DNA of 19,521 bases from CAG-877 sp963589235. GTDB taxonomy: Bacteria; Bacillota_I; Bacilli_A; RF39; UBA660. Shown here piece after piece: positions 1 through 8,414 of this stretch (position 1 is its first letter; each line of letters begins with the position of its first letter). The notes beneath the pieces were generated by a model that saw only the letters and a program-made list of their open reading frames with translations, was not told the DNA's origin and searched no databases. The stretch lies in NCBI GenBank assembly GCA_963589235.1, contig CAVAJX010000076.1, positions 1 to 19,521 of the forward strand. The letters are read 5' to 3'. Position numbers and translations under genes: made by a program.

Positions 1-283
1 GATTATTTAAATCATTAATACTAGTTACATCTTTATCAACAATTATATTATATTTTGTATCATCAATAATTACATTAGCTTCATCAGTATTTGGTTTACC
101 AAAAACATAATTAGAAACCAAATAATCATTCTTCAATAATGATGTAATTTTCGTCAATTTTTTATTATTAGAAGAATTAGATGATTTATTATTCTTTGCT
201 ATACAAATAATTCCAATAGTTAAAAGTATAACTCCTAAAATAATAATTAAAATAATTATAAATGATTTATTCTTTTTATTCAT
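1..283 (-). CDS. Small membrane-anchored extracytoplasmic protein, 3' part outside window
   Basis: The gene reads leftwards from an ATG at 283-281 and runs off the window edge, so only the first 94 codons are visible. Residues 1-7 are Lys/Asn-rich, residues 8-29 form one strongly hydrophobic helix, and residues 30-43 are a Ser/Asn/Lys linker, followed by the start of a soluble domain. This is the plan of a single-pass membrane protein with most of its chain outside the cell. It begins 16 nt after the stop of the secreted Cys-rich protein and has an AGGTGA ribosome binding site, so the two probably form one operon. I do not recognise the family. The arrangement mirrors the plus-strand pair, where a small anchored protein (7904-8347) follows a large Ig-like surface protein. 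Confidence 0.75.
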   Translation of the reverse strand, partial: MNKKNKSFIIILIIILGVILLTIGIICIAKNNKSSNSSNNKKLTKITSLLKNDYLVSNYVFGKPNTDEANVIIDDTKYNIIVDKDVTSINDLNN

Positions 284-299
284 ATTAATTCACCTTACC

Positions 300-1796
300 T
301 TACTTTTTTTTGTAATAATTAACAGTCCAATTATATTTATATGTAGTAGTTTTAACTGTTTTAGTCCCAGTACAGTAATATTCATCGCCATTTTTAACGG
401 GCTTTGAACCATCATTACAATAGAAATAATAATCTATGCCTCCAATGCTATCAGTAACACTATTATCGTTTGGTTTATTAGAAGGAACCTCACTTATAGT
501 TGCCTTACCTGATTGAAATTTACAAGTTGCCGAAGAAACAATAGGAACAATCAGTTCAGAACCATTTCCAGTACCCGTTACAGTAGGATTTTTACTATTT
601 AATTCACTATTTAATTTGTTAAGTAAGGTTGTTTCGCATAAAGTCGTTTTGTCATTTGATGAATAATAATCATCTGTTTCAATAAATCCAGATCCACATA
701 TAGTATCAGAATTTTTACTTGCATTAATCATTAATTTTTTTATATCATTACGAGCAGGCAAAGGAGTAATTCCGTTTTCTATAGCTTCCTTAATGTTTTC
801 ATAATAACAGTTGGGAGATTCAAAGATACTATTACATTCAGACCGTATACCACCATTGTAAGTATTTATATCTTCGAAAGCCCCATTAATTTTTTTATAA
901 TAAGTATAACAAACGCTATTAGAAGGTCTTGTATATAGGTTTGAATTATAACAATCATTACTAGTTTTATTATCACAATCTTGATAATAATTTGTTCGAT
1001 TAGTAATGATTTTAAAAATTTCATCATCTGAATTATTTTCTGCATATTCATCAGAACAATAAGTATCTGTTCTTACACAGAGCGTAGAGCCGAAAGTATA
1101 CTTACCATTTTCTTTCTTAAAAACACAATAACACGTTGCATTTTGTACTCTATAGTCACTAGCAACACATTTAAATGTACATACATCATTTTCACAATTT
1201 ATTTCATCCGGAACACCAGCGGAACAAGAAGGTTCATATACGGGTGTTTTTTCCGCTTTTGAAGTAGTTGGTTGTGTACTTGAAGATTCAAAAGCAGCAG
1301 GATAACCAGAAACATAAACTTTACCAGAAGTTGTACTTGTATCTTTTATAGTAACACTATTAATTGACCCAATAGAAGAACTTTTACCAATGATAGAAAC
1401 AGCATTTTTATCAGCACTAAGTGTAATTAAACTTGAACCAGTAGCATCACCAGAAAAATTATAAGAAGTTGAATTGTACAAATTCATACTTTTAGACTCA
1501 TTTCCTGCAGTATCAACGGCCTTAATCATTGTATAATCATTCCAACCATTGATAGAATATGTTTTACATAAAGTTGAATTTGGACAAGATACCCAGGATC
1601 CATTTTTATAGCAAAGCCAACTATAGATACCAGAAGTATTATCTTTACCAGTAGCATTTACTGATACATTGCCAGTACCAACATTACATGCTTCCTTAGA
1701 AATTAAATCGGTTTTAATTACAGTAGTTTTGTAAGGTAAAAAGAAAATCCCAAATAAACCTACAAAACACATAAAAAGTAAAAAATTATTTTTCAT
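300..1796 (-). CDS. Secreted Cys-rich surface protein with Ig-like module
   Basis: About 498 residues. I place the start at ATG 1796-1794 rather than the in-frame GTG at 1805, because that GTG lies inside the ribosome binding site AAAGGTGAT. The N-terminus has a short basic stretch and one hydrophobic segment (about residues 4-20), consistent with a signal peptide or anchor. There is no prepilin motif and no lipobox. An Ig-like 'bacterial surface' module follows, ending in DTAGNES, the same D-x-AGN signature as in the divergent pilin-like proteins. The mature part holds 22 cysteines, an unusually high number that suggests several disulfides outside the cell. The C-terminus is Tyr/Lys-rich, with no LPXTG signal. 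It was probably an adhesin or other surface structure; its exact role cannot be read from sequence. It is transcribed divergently from the pilin-like genes. Confidence 0.8.
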   Translation of the reverse strand: MKNNFLLFMCFVGLFGIFFLPYKTTVIKTDLISKEACNVGTGNVSVNATGKDNTSGIYSWLCYKNGSWVSCPNSTLCKTYSINGWNDYTMIKAVDTAGNESKSMNLYNSTSYNFSGDATGSSLITLSADKNAVSIIGKSSSIGSINSVTIKDTSTTSGKVYVSGYPAAFESSSTQPTTSKAEKTPVYEPSCSAGVPDEINCENDVCTFKCVASDYRVQNATCYCVFKKENGKYTFGSTLCVRTDTYCSDEYAENNSDDEIFKIITNRTNYYQDCDNKTSNDCYNSNLYTRPSNSVCYTYYKKINGAFEDINTYNGGIRSECNSIFESPNCYYENIKEAIENGITPLPARNDIKKLMINASKNSDTICGSGFIETDDYYSSNDKTTLCETTLLNKLNSELNSKNPTVTGTGNGSELIVPIVSSATCKFQSGKATISEVPSNKPNDNSVTDSIGGIDYYFYCNDGSKPVKNGDEYYCTGTKTVKTTTYKYNWTVNYYKKK

Positions 1797-1878
1797 AAAT
1801 ATCACCTTTATTTCATCGAATTATAAAATGAAAAGATTATAAATTAACTCACAAATCCTCACATTCTAATATATCTAT

Positions 1879-1907
1879 ATTATAGCAATATCAAGTTCTA
1901 AAGTAAA
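1879..1907 (-). promoter_or_regulatory. Sigma-A-type promoter of the minus-strand surface operon
   Basis: Read on the minus strand, a TTTACT -35 (1907-1902) and a perfect TATAAT -10 (1884-1879) are separated by 17 bp. They lie upstream of the ATG at 1796 and point away from the pilin-like genes. Confidence 0.65.
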
Positions 1908-1909
1908 TG

Positions 1910-1928
1910 GAAAAATTTTAAATTTTTC
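1910..1928. promoter_or_regulatory. 19-bp palindrome between divergent promoters
   Basis: GAAAAATTTTAAATTTTTC is a perfect inverted repeat: two 9-nt arms around one central T. It sits between the two divergent -35 boxes (1902-1907 and 1940-1945), where a shared operator would be expected. It is made almost only of A and T, so chance or DNA bending is also possible. Confidence 0.35.
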
Positions 1929-1939
1929 TAGTTAAAAAA

Positions 1940-1968
1940 TTGACTTTGAACTATAAAAAAGATATACT
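1940..1968 (+). promoter_or_regulatory. Sigma-A-type promoter of first pilin-like gene
   Basis: TTGACT (1940-1945), a 17-bp spacer and TATACT (1963-1968), upstream of the ATG at 1997. The element closely resembles the promoter of the second copy (4268-4297), including the shared ...GATATACTTA stretch. Confidence 0.7.
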
Positions 1969-1996
1969 TACAATATAAGGATAAAAGGTGATAGCA

Positions 1997-4201
1997 ATGA
2001 CTATAAAAAAAGACAGAAAAGGATTTTCTTTAGTTGAAATACTTGCTGCTATAGTAATACTAGGCTTATTATCATCAATTGCCATTGTAAGTGTAAACTA
2101 TATACTTAAAAAGGCTGAAACAGAATATTATAAATCACAAATTGACGAGATAATATTAGCAGCTAAAAGTTATACCCAAGATAATCGTAATTCTTTACCA
2201 AAAAGAGTAGGTATGAGAACAGAAGTAACACTTAAATCATTACAAAATAAAAAATACATTGGTAAAGTAGTAGATAGACATAAAAATGAATGTGATGCAG
2301 AAGGAACTAAAGTACAAATATATAAATATGATAAAACACATTACAGTTATTCTGTCACTTTAGTATGTCCAAGTTATAATAATAAAACAAGTGAAAAAGC
2401 TGCAGAAGAAGCTGACATAAGTGTATCGTATGATGGAATTGATACGGAAAATATAGATTACACAAAGGTTTATGCTAAAGTAAATATCAAATACAATAAT
2501 ACCGATGATAATGATCTAAAAATAACAAGTTATAATTATATAATTTATAGAAATGAACAAGAAGTAAAAAACTCAGGAGATATAGAAGGAAAATTAAAAA
2601 CAAATTTAGATATAAAAATACCATTGGAAAACTATACACCTGGAAATATTAAAATAAAAGTAATTGTTATTGATCAGTATGGAAATTCAACAGAAAAAGA
2701 ATTTACAAAAAAAATAGAAAATAAAAATGCTCCAACATGTACTATTATTAAAGAAAATAAAGAATGGACAAATCAAACACCTATTGAAGTATCAGTAAAA
2801 TGTATAAGTAAATCCAATAAAGGTTGTCAAAAAGATATTTATACTCAAGTTTTCACAGATTCTTCGCAAACAGGAACAATAGAAATGATGGATAAGGAAG
2901 GAAATAAGGGAGCTTGCCAAGTCAATACATATATTGATATGGAGCCACCTTCAACACCAGTAATTGATAATGAATATCATGATACCTGGGTAAATAAAAA
3001 CTATACAATAAAAATAAGTTCAGTTGATGAAGAATCAGGTATTAAACAATTTGAATATCGTTATCCAAATTCAACTTTAACAGCGACAGATGGAAAGCCA
3101 GAAAATGAATGGCACGTCTGGGAAAACTCATCAAAAGATCCAGGAGATGAAACACCATTTGAAAGTACAGAATTTAAAAGAGAAAGAGGAGAAATACTAG
3201 AAGTAAGAGCAGTTGATAAAGCTGGTAATTATTCAGAAGTATCAACAACAATAATCAAAATAGATAAAACAGCACCAACGATATTAACAATAAATAATCC
3301 TTACCTAAATACTTGGTTCAATAAACAACAGTATGAAGCTAACACCGAAGCATACGTAGTAACAATAACATCACAAGATAATCTATCAGGTATATCATAT
3401 GAACAATATAAATATCCAGAATCAACAAATTCATGGGTAAAGTATGATAACTCCGGTAATACAGATGAATCAACTAATAAAGAAAAGTATACATTCGTAA
3501 CAACACCATTTAAAAAAGAAAGAAACGAAAAAGTAAGTTTTCAAGTATGTGATAGAGCTGGAAACTGTTCTGAAGGAGATTCATTCATTAAAATAGATAG
3601 AACACCTCCAACAATAACCATTTCAAATCCATATCCAAATTGGTTTAATAAATCTGATTATGAAAGTAATGCAGATGCATTCAAAATAACATCAACAGCC
3701 AAAGATTCAACATCAGGTCTAGCAAGTCATGATTATAAACATAGTGATGAATCAACTTGGACAACCAAGAATCTAACATCAACAAGTGCAGTTAAATCAG
3801 ATAAAATTCAAACTGGACCATATAAAACAGAAATGAATAAGGGTTTAACATTTAGAGCATATGATGTAGCAGGAAATTATACTGAGTCATCAACTAACAT
3901 AAAAGTAGATATAACAGCACCAAGTTGTAGTATAAGTGTTTCTTCAGGTACACTAGGTAACAATTCTTGGTATATATCAAATGTAAGTTTGAAATTATCT
4001 CATTCAGATTCAGATGTAAAATGTTATGGACTTGGAAAATCATCAAATGTAACTTGTGGCTCAACGGATACAGGAACACAGTCAGAAACAACAGGAACAA
4101 CTTGGTATGGAATAGTTGAAGATAATGCAGGTAATAAAGCAACTTGTAAGTCAAGTCTAATAAAAGTAGATACAACAGCACCAAGTATAACATTGAGTTA
4201 A
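1997..4201 (+). CDS. Type IV pilin-like protein with Ig-like module array (short copy)
   Basis: 734 residues from the ATG at 1997; the in-frame GTG at 1988 is part of the ribosome binding site AAAGGTGAT. Residues 8-14 (KGFSLVE) are a class III prepilin signal: cleavage is expected after Gly9, giving N-terminal Phe10 with the conserved Glu at +5 (Glu14). A hydrophobic pilin helix follows to about residue 36. The rest is extracellular: a pilin-like domain (to about 140), a beta domain, and Ig-like modules separated by linkers such as DKTAPT, DRTPPT, DITAPS and DTTAPS, most closing with D-x-AGN. The protein ends only five residues after the sixth such linker, so it stops inside the first strand of a next module. 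It is near-identical to residues 12-729 of the downstream gene but lacks that gene's last three modules and C-terminal domain. No pilus-assembly genes are in view. Role as an adhesin or minor pilin is inferred. Confidence 0.85.
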   Translation: MTIKKDRKGFSLVEILAAIVILGLLSSIAIVSVNYILKKAETEYYKSQIDEIILAAKSYTQDNRNSLPKRVGMRTEVTLKSLQNKKYIGKVVDRHKNECDAEGTKVQIYKYDKTHYSYSVTLVCPSYNNKTSEKAAEEADISVSYDGIDTENIDYTKVYAKVNIKYNNTDDNDLKITSYNYIIYRNEQEVKNSGDIEGKLKTNLDIKIPLENYTPGNIKIKVIVIDQYGNSTEKEFTKKIENKNAPTCTIIKENKEWTNQTPIEVSVKCISKSNKGCQKDIYTQVFTDSSQTGTIEMMDKEGNKGACQVNTYIDMEPPSTPVIDNEYHDTWVNKNYTIKISSVDEESGIKQFEYRYPNSTLTATDGKPENEWHVWENSSKDPGDETPFESTEFKRERGEILEVRAVDKAGNYSEVSTTIIKIDKTAPTILTINNPYLNTWFNKQQYEANTEAYVVTITSQDNLSGISYEQYKYPESTNSWVKYDNSGNTDESTNKEKYTFVTTPFKKERNEKVSFQVCDRAGNCSEGDSFIKIDRTPPTITISNPYPNWFNKSDYESNADAFKITSTAKDSTSGLASHDYKHSDESTWTTKNLTSTSAVKSDKIQTGPYKTEMNKGLTFRAYDVAGNYTESSTNIKVDITAPSCSISVSSGTLGNNSWYISNVSLKLSHSDSDVKCYGLGKSSNVTCGSTDTGTQSETTGTTWYGIVEDNAGNKATCKSSLIKVDTTAPSITLS
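2030..4184 (+). repeat. Long direct repeat, copy A (partner 4359-6513)
   Basis: This 2,155-bp block matches 4359-6513 at a constant offset of 2,329 bp. Comparing the two line by line I found one difference: T at 4144 versus A at 6473, silent within a Thr codon. Identity begins abruptly within the codons of the prepilin motif and ends right after the Thr-Ala-Pro of a module linker. Confidence 0.95.
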
Positions 4202-4213
4202 AAAAACAATGAT

Positions 4214-4247
4214 AAAGCACTAGCAATCAGCAAGTGCTTTTTCTTTT
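4214..4247 (+). terminator. Intrinsic terminator after first pilin-like gene
   Basis: Stem AAAGCACT (4214-4221) pairs with AGTGCTTT (4233-4240) around an 11-nt loop, followed by TTCTTTT. It separates the two pilin-like genes into different transcripts. Confidence 0.75.
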
Positions 4248-4267
4248 ACTTTATATAATATAAAAGA

Positions 4268-4297
4268 TTGACTTTATACATAAAAAAAAGATATACT
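4268..4297 (+). promoter_or_regulatory. Sigma-A-type promoter of second pilin-like gene
   Basis: TTGACT (4268-4273), an 18-bp spacer and TATACT (4292-4297). It resembles the promoter of the first copy but differs at several positions, unlike the near-identical coding region downstream. Confidence 0.7.
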
Positions 4298-4325
4298 TAT
4301 AACGTAAAGTAAAGGGTGATGTAGT

Positions 4326-7300
4326 ATGAATAAGAAAAATAATAGAAAAGGTTTTTCATTAGTTGAAATACTTGCTGCTATAGTAATACTAGGCTTATTA
4401 TCATCAATTGCCATTGTAAGTGTAAACTATATACTTAAAAAGGCTGAAACAGAATATTATAAATCACAAATTGACGAGATAATATTAGCAGCTAAAAGTT
4501 ATACCCAAGATAATCGTAATTCTTTACCAAAAAGAGTAGGTATGAGAACAGAAGTAACACTTAAATCATTACAAAATAAAAAATACATTGGTAAAGTAGT
4601 AGATAGACATAAAAATGAATGTGATGCAGAAGGAACTAAAGTACAAATATATAAATATGATAAAACACATTACAGTTATTCTGTCACTTTAGTATGTCCA
4701 AGTTATAATAATAAAACAAGTGAAAAAGCTGCAGAAGAAGCTGACATAAGTGTATCGTATGATGGAATTGATACGGAAAATATAGATTACACAAAGGTTT
4801 ATGCTAAAGTAAATATCAAATACAATAATACCGATGATAATGATCTAAAAATAACAAGTTATAATTATATAATTTATAGAAATGAACAAGAAGTAAAAAA
4901 CTCAGGAGATATAGAAGGAAAATTAAAAACAAATTTAGATATAAAAATACCATTGGAAAACTATACACCTGGAAATATTAAAATAAAAGTAATTGTTATT
5001 GATCAGTATGGAAATTCAACAGAAAAAGAATTTACAAAAAAAATAGAAAATAAAAATGCTCCAACATGTACTATTATTAAAGAAAATAAAGAATGGACAA
5101 ATCAAACACCTATTGAAGTATCAGTAAAATGTATAAGTAAATCCAATAAAGGTTGTCAAAAAGATATTTATACTCAAGTTTTCACAGATTCTTCGCAAAC
5201 AGGAACAATAGAAATGATGGATAAGGAAGGAAATAAGGGAGCTTGCCAAGTCAATACATATATTGATATGGAGCCACCTTCAACACCAGTAATTGATAAT
5301 GAATATCATGATACCTGGGTAAATAAAAACTATACAATAAAAATAAGTTCAGTTGATGAAGAATCAGGTATTAAACAATTTGAATATCGTTATCCAAATT
5401 CAACTTTAACAGCGACAGATGGAAAGCCAGAAAATGAATGGCACGTCTGGGAAAACTCATCAAAAGATCCAGGAGATGAAACACCATTTGAAAGTACAGA
5501 ATTTAAAAGAGAAAGAGGAGAAATACTAGAAGTAAGAGCAGTTGATAAAGCTGGTAATTATTCAGAAGTATCAACAACAATAATCAAAATAGATAAAACA
5601 GCACCAACGATATTAACAATAAATAATCCTTACCTAAATACTTGGTTCAATAAACAACAGTATGAAGCTAACACCGAAGCATACGTAGTAACAATAACAT
5701 CACAAGATAATCTATCAGGTATATCATATGAACAATATAAATATCCAGAATCAACAAATTCATGGGTAAAGTATGATAACTCCGGTAATACAGATGAATC
5801 AACTAATAAAGAAAAGTATACATTCGTAACAACACCATTTAAAAAAGAAAGAAACGAAAAAGTAAGTTTTCAAGTATGTGATAGAGCTGGAAACTGTTCT
5901 GAAGGAGATTCATTCATTAAAATAGATAGAACACCTCCAACAATAACCATTTCAAATCCATATCCAAATTGGTTTAATAAATCTGATTATGAAAGTAATG
6001 CAGATGCATTCAAAATAACATCAACAGCCAAAGATTCAACATCAGGTCTAGCAAGTCATGATTATAAACATAGTGATGAATCAACTTGGACAACCAAGAA
6101 TCTAACATCAACAAGTGCAGTTAAATCAGATAAAATTCAAACTGGACCATATAAAACAGAAATGAATAAGGGTTTAACATTTAGAGCATATGATGTAGCA
6201 GGAAATTATACTGAGTCATCAACTAACATAAAAGTAGATATAACAGCACCAAGTTGTAGTATAAGTGTTTCTTCAGGTACACTAGGTAACAATTCTTGGT
6301 ATATATCAAATGTAAGTTTGAAATTATCTCATTCAGATTCAGATGTAAAATGTTATGGACTTGGAAAATCATCAAATGTAACTTGTGGCTCAACGGATAC
6401 AGGAACACAGTCAGAAACAACAGGAACAACTTGGTATGGAATAGTTGAAGATAATGCAGGTAATAAAGCAACATGTAAGTCAAGTCTAATAAAAGTAGAT
6501 ACAACAGCACCAACAGTCAACTTAAAGCTTGTCTCATCAAGTGATACAAGCACAAGTGTATATAGTAAATCTTTTACAGGAACTACATCAGCTTCAATTT
6601 CATCATGGCAAAACCAATTACTAAAAGATTATGTTACATTTTCAGATTCAGGTTCAGGTATATCAGGTAATCTAACTGCTGGCTATAATAGCCCAGGAGC
6701 CACATCTTCAAACACAACTATAAGTTCTAGCAATATAAATACAAATAGAACGTCAGGTAGCTATTCTGGAGTAATTGTTGAAGGATATCGATATATGGAA
6801 TATTCTGTATCAGATAATGCAGGTAATAAAACACTTGTTAAATTTAAAGTAAATATCGATACTACAGATCCAACTTGTGATATTAGTGTTTCTGGTACAC
6901 AAGGTAATAATTCATGGTATACAAGTAATCCTACAATATCATTAAGTAAAAGTGATTCAGGACCATCAGGTATATCATCATTTGGACTAAGCACATCCGG
7001 ATATACAATAAATAGTACCAGTTCTAAAACTCAATCATCTGATACAACAGGTACAGGAACATGGTATGGAAAAGTAACAGATAAAGCTGGTAATTATGCC
7101 ACATGTACTCATTCATCAATAAAAGTAGATACAACAGCACCGGAAGGCCATATAACAATGTTAAACCAAGATGTGTATAGTTCATATAACTTTGGAACCG
7201 TAAAATCAAAAGTTTCATCGTTGGAAATAACTGGTTCAGATAAAACATCAGGTATCGTAACATCCGGTAATATTAGATTTAATGAAGCCGGACTATCATC

Positions 7301-7856
7301 ATGTAGTTATTCTGACACTTTAAAATATACTAAACAATACACTTTAACATCAGGAAGTTATACTCTTAGCAATCCGTTAACATCAGATGGTTGTCGTTAT
7401 ATAAATGTAACATTAACAGATAAAGCTGGTAATAGTAAAGAAATAAAAGCACTAGTAAATCAAAGTACAGCACCTGTTGATAATAACCCTGATGGTGTCT
7501 GCACATACATAGATATTAATGTAAGAACATCAAAAGATGTAAATGGAAATGCTATTTCATGGAATAACTGTAATTGCGGTACAGTCGACACAACACCCCA
7601 CACAACAGCCCACTATATTGTTTGTAAATACAATGGTAAATATTATGACAAAAGATATTATTATAGAACAATAAAAGGCGACTCAAATACAGATATAAGT
7701 CCTACATTTGTCTGCCCAAATGCTCTAAATTCAGGAGATGTAGGTAAAATAAATGCAGGTGAAGAGATAACTAGAAAAGTAGGTGGAGTAAAATACAAAT
7801 TCTTAACGACATCTCAAAGTAGTACAATAACTTGGTGGGCACAATATAAATTTTAA
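4326..7856 (+). CDS. Type IV pilin-like protein with Ig-like module array (full-length copy)
   Basis: 1,176 residues, start ATG 4326 after the ribosome binding site AAAGGGTGAT. The class III prepilin signal KGFSLVE (8-14) has Gly9/Phe10 and Glu14, followed by a pilin helix. A pilin-like region (to about 140) and a beta domain (about 140-240) precede about eight Ig-like modules at roughly 246-316, 317-426, 427-536, 537-641, 642-728, 729-847, 848-938 and 939-1048. Most modules end in D-x-AGN plus a linker such as KVDTTAPT. Modules 642-728 and 848-938 are alike (both have GNNSWY and TWYG), so internal duplication has occurred. The final 1056-1176 region has five Cys and a WWAQYKF end; no LPXTG motif. 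Such a protein would be a pilus tip-like adhesin, or a pseudopilin-anchored surface rod; this is inference. A small anchored protein follows 47 nt downstream. Confidence 0.87.
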   Translation: MNKKNNRKGFSLVEILAAIVILGLLSSIAIVSVNYILKKAETEYYKSQIDEIILAAKSYTQDNRNSLPKRVGMRTEVTLKSLQNKKYIGKVVDRHKNECDAEGTKVQIYKYDKTHYSYSVTLVCPSYNNKTSEKAAEEADISVSYDGIDTENIDYTKVYAKVNIKYNNTDDNDLKITSYNYIIYRNEQEVKNSGDIEGKLKTNLDIKIPLENYTPGNIKIKVIVIDQYGNSTEKEFTKKIENKNAPTCTIIKENKEWTNQTPIEVSVKCISKSNKGCQKDIYTQVFTDSSQTGTIEMMDKEGNKGACQVNTYIDMEPPSTPVIDNEYHDTWVNKNYTIKISSVDEESGIKQFEYRYPNSTLTATDGKPENEWHVWENSSKDPGDETPFESTEFKRERGEILEVRAVDKAGNYSEVSTTIIKIDKTAPTILTINNPYLNTWFNKQQYEANTEAYVVTITSQDNLSGISYEQYKYPESTNSWVKYDNSGNTDESTNKEKYTFVTTPFKKERNEKVSFQVCDRAGNCSEGDSFIKIDRTPPTITISNPYPNWFNKSDYESNADAFKITSTAKDSTSGLASHDYKHSDESTWTTKNLTSTSAVKSDKIQTGPYKTEMNKGLTFRAYDVAGNYTESSTNIKVDITAPSCSISVSSGTLGNNSWYISNVSLKLSHSDSDVKCYGLGKSSNVTCGSTDTGTQSETTGTTWYGIVEDNAGNKATCKSSLIKVDTTAPTVNLKLVSSSDTSTSVYSKSFTGTTSASISSWQNQLLKDYVTFSDSGSGISGNLTAGYNSPGATSSNTTISSSNINTNRTSGSYSGVIVEGYRYMEYSVSDNAGNKTLVKFKVNIDTTDPTCDISVSGTQGNNSWYTSNPTISLSKSDSGPSGISSFGLSTSGYTINSTSSKTQSSDTTGTGTWYGKVTDKAGNYATCTHSSIKVDTTAPEGHITMLNQDVYSSYNFGTVKSKVSSLEITGSDKTSGIVTSGNIRFNEAGLSSCSYSDTLKYTKQYTLTSGSYTLSNPLTSDGCRYINVTLTDKAGNSKEIKALVNQSTAPVDNNPDGVCTYIDINVRTSKDVNGNAISWNNCNCGTVDTTPHTTAHYIVCKYNGKYYDKRYYYRTIKGDSNTDISPTFVCPNALNSGDVGKINAGEEITRKVGGVKYKFLTTSQSSTITWWAQYKF
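4359..6513 (+). repeat. Long direct repeat, copy B (partner 2030-4184)
   Basis: Second copy of the 2,155-bp near-identical block, in the same orientation. The bases on either side differ from copy A: 4358 is A where 2029 is T, and 6514 is C where 4185 is G. The junctions are therefore sharp. Confidence 0.95.
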
Positions 7857-7903
7857 TTAAAAGCAACTATACCATATCAATTCAAAGGATGTGATTTAAA
7901 AAA

Positions 7904-8347
7904 ATGAAAAAGAAACAGAAATATCTAATAGTACTTATCATAATAGCGATACTTTTACTTGGTACAGGATTATTCCTTCTTGTGAGTAATCCTTCTACCA
8001 AGAAACTAAAAGATAATACAAAAAGTAATAAAGACTATTTTGATAATATAACTGGTAAACATTGTATAAAAAATCTATGTATAGAGTCAGTAGAAGTTAG
8101 TTATATAATTGAACAAAAACAAGGTAATCTAAAATTTAAACTTACAAATACAGATAAAAGTAAAAAACAAGAATCAGGTAGTTTTACTTTTACACCTAAC
8201 TCATCAACAGAATTAATAGCTTATTATGATGAAATACCAGCAGGAGAATCAGTAGATGTAAAAATTACTTTTGCTGATAAAAAAGTAATTAATATGACTG
8301 ATTATAAATTATCCAACTTAGAAACAGGTACATATGACAAAATATAA
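7904..8347 (+). CDS. Small membrane-anchored extracytoplasmic protein
   Basis: 147 residues. A basic N-terminus (MKKKQK) precedes one hydrophobic helix (about 7-27), then a Lys/Asn/Ser linker (30-45) and a beta-rich soluble domain of about 100 residues with two cysteines (54 and 59, C-x4-C) that could pair. The topology is N-terminus in, domain out. No family is recognised; the fold could be Ig-like. It lies 47 nt behind the full-length pilin-like gene and before a terminator, so it is probably co-transcribed. The ribosome binding site is unusual: AAAGGA lies 14 nt before the ATG, with a GTGAT stretch nearer, so translation may be modest. The same plan (large surface protein, then small anchored protein) occurs on the minus strand at the left edge. 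Confidence 0.8.
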   Translation: MKKKQKYLIVLIIIAILLLGTGLFLLVSNPSTKKLKDNTKSNKDYFDNITGKHCIKNLCIESVEVSYIIEQKQGNLKFKLTNTDKSKKQESGSFTFTPNSSTELIAYYDEIPAGESVDVKITFADKKVINMTDYKLSNLETGTYDKI

Positions 8348-8354
8348 TAAACGT

Positions 8355-8382
8355 AAAGCACTAACTTTCTAGTGTTTTTTTC
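8355..8382 (+). terminator. Intrinsic terminator after surface operon
   Basis: AAAGCACTA (8355-8363) pairs with TAGTGTTTT (8370-8378), with one G-T pair and a 6-nt loop, and runs into a T-tract. The next promoter's -35 begins immediately at 8383. Confidence 0.75.
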
Positions 8383-8411
8383 TTGAATGAAAACCAGATA
8401 TATAATATTAT
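8383..8411 (+). promoter_or_regulatory. Promoter of the metal-resistance operon
   Basis: TTGAAT (8383-8388), a 17-bp spacer and TATTAT (8406-8411). The upstream TATAAT at 8401 would leave only a 12-bp spacer and is less likely to be the -10. Confidence 0.55.
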
Positions 8412-8414
8412 GAA

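Noticed and set aside
4250..4264. TTTATAT-A-ATATAAA palindrome upstream of second pilin-like gene
   Set aside because: Pure A/T, only 7-bp arms, and unlike the palindrome upstream of the first copy; expected by chance in DNA of this composition.
2030..6513. Composite transposon or insertion element explaining the long repeat
   Set aside because: The repeats lie inside coding regions in frame, with no transposase, terminal inverted repeats or target duplications.
300..7856. Sortase (LPXTG) anchoring of the surface proteins
   Set aside because: No LPXTG-like motif plus hydrophobic tail is present in any of the three large proteins.
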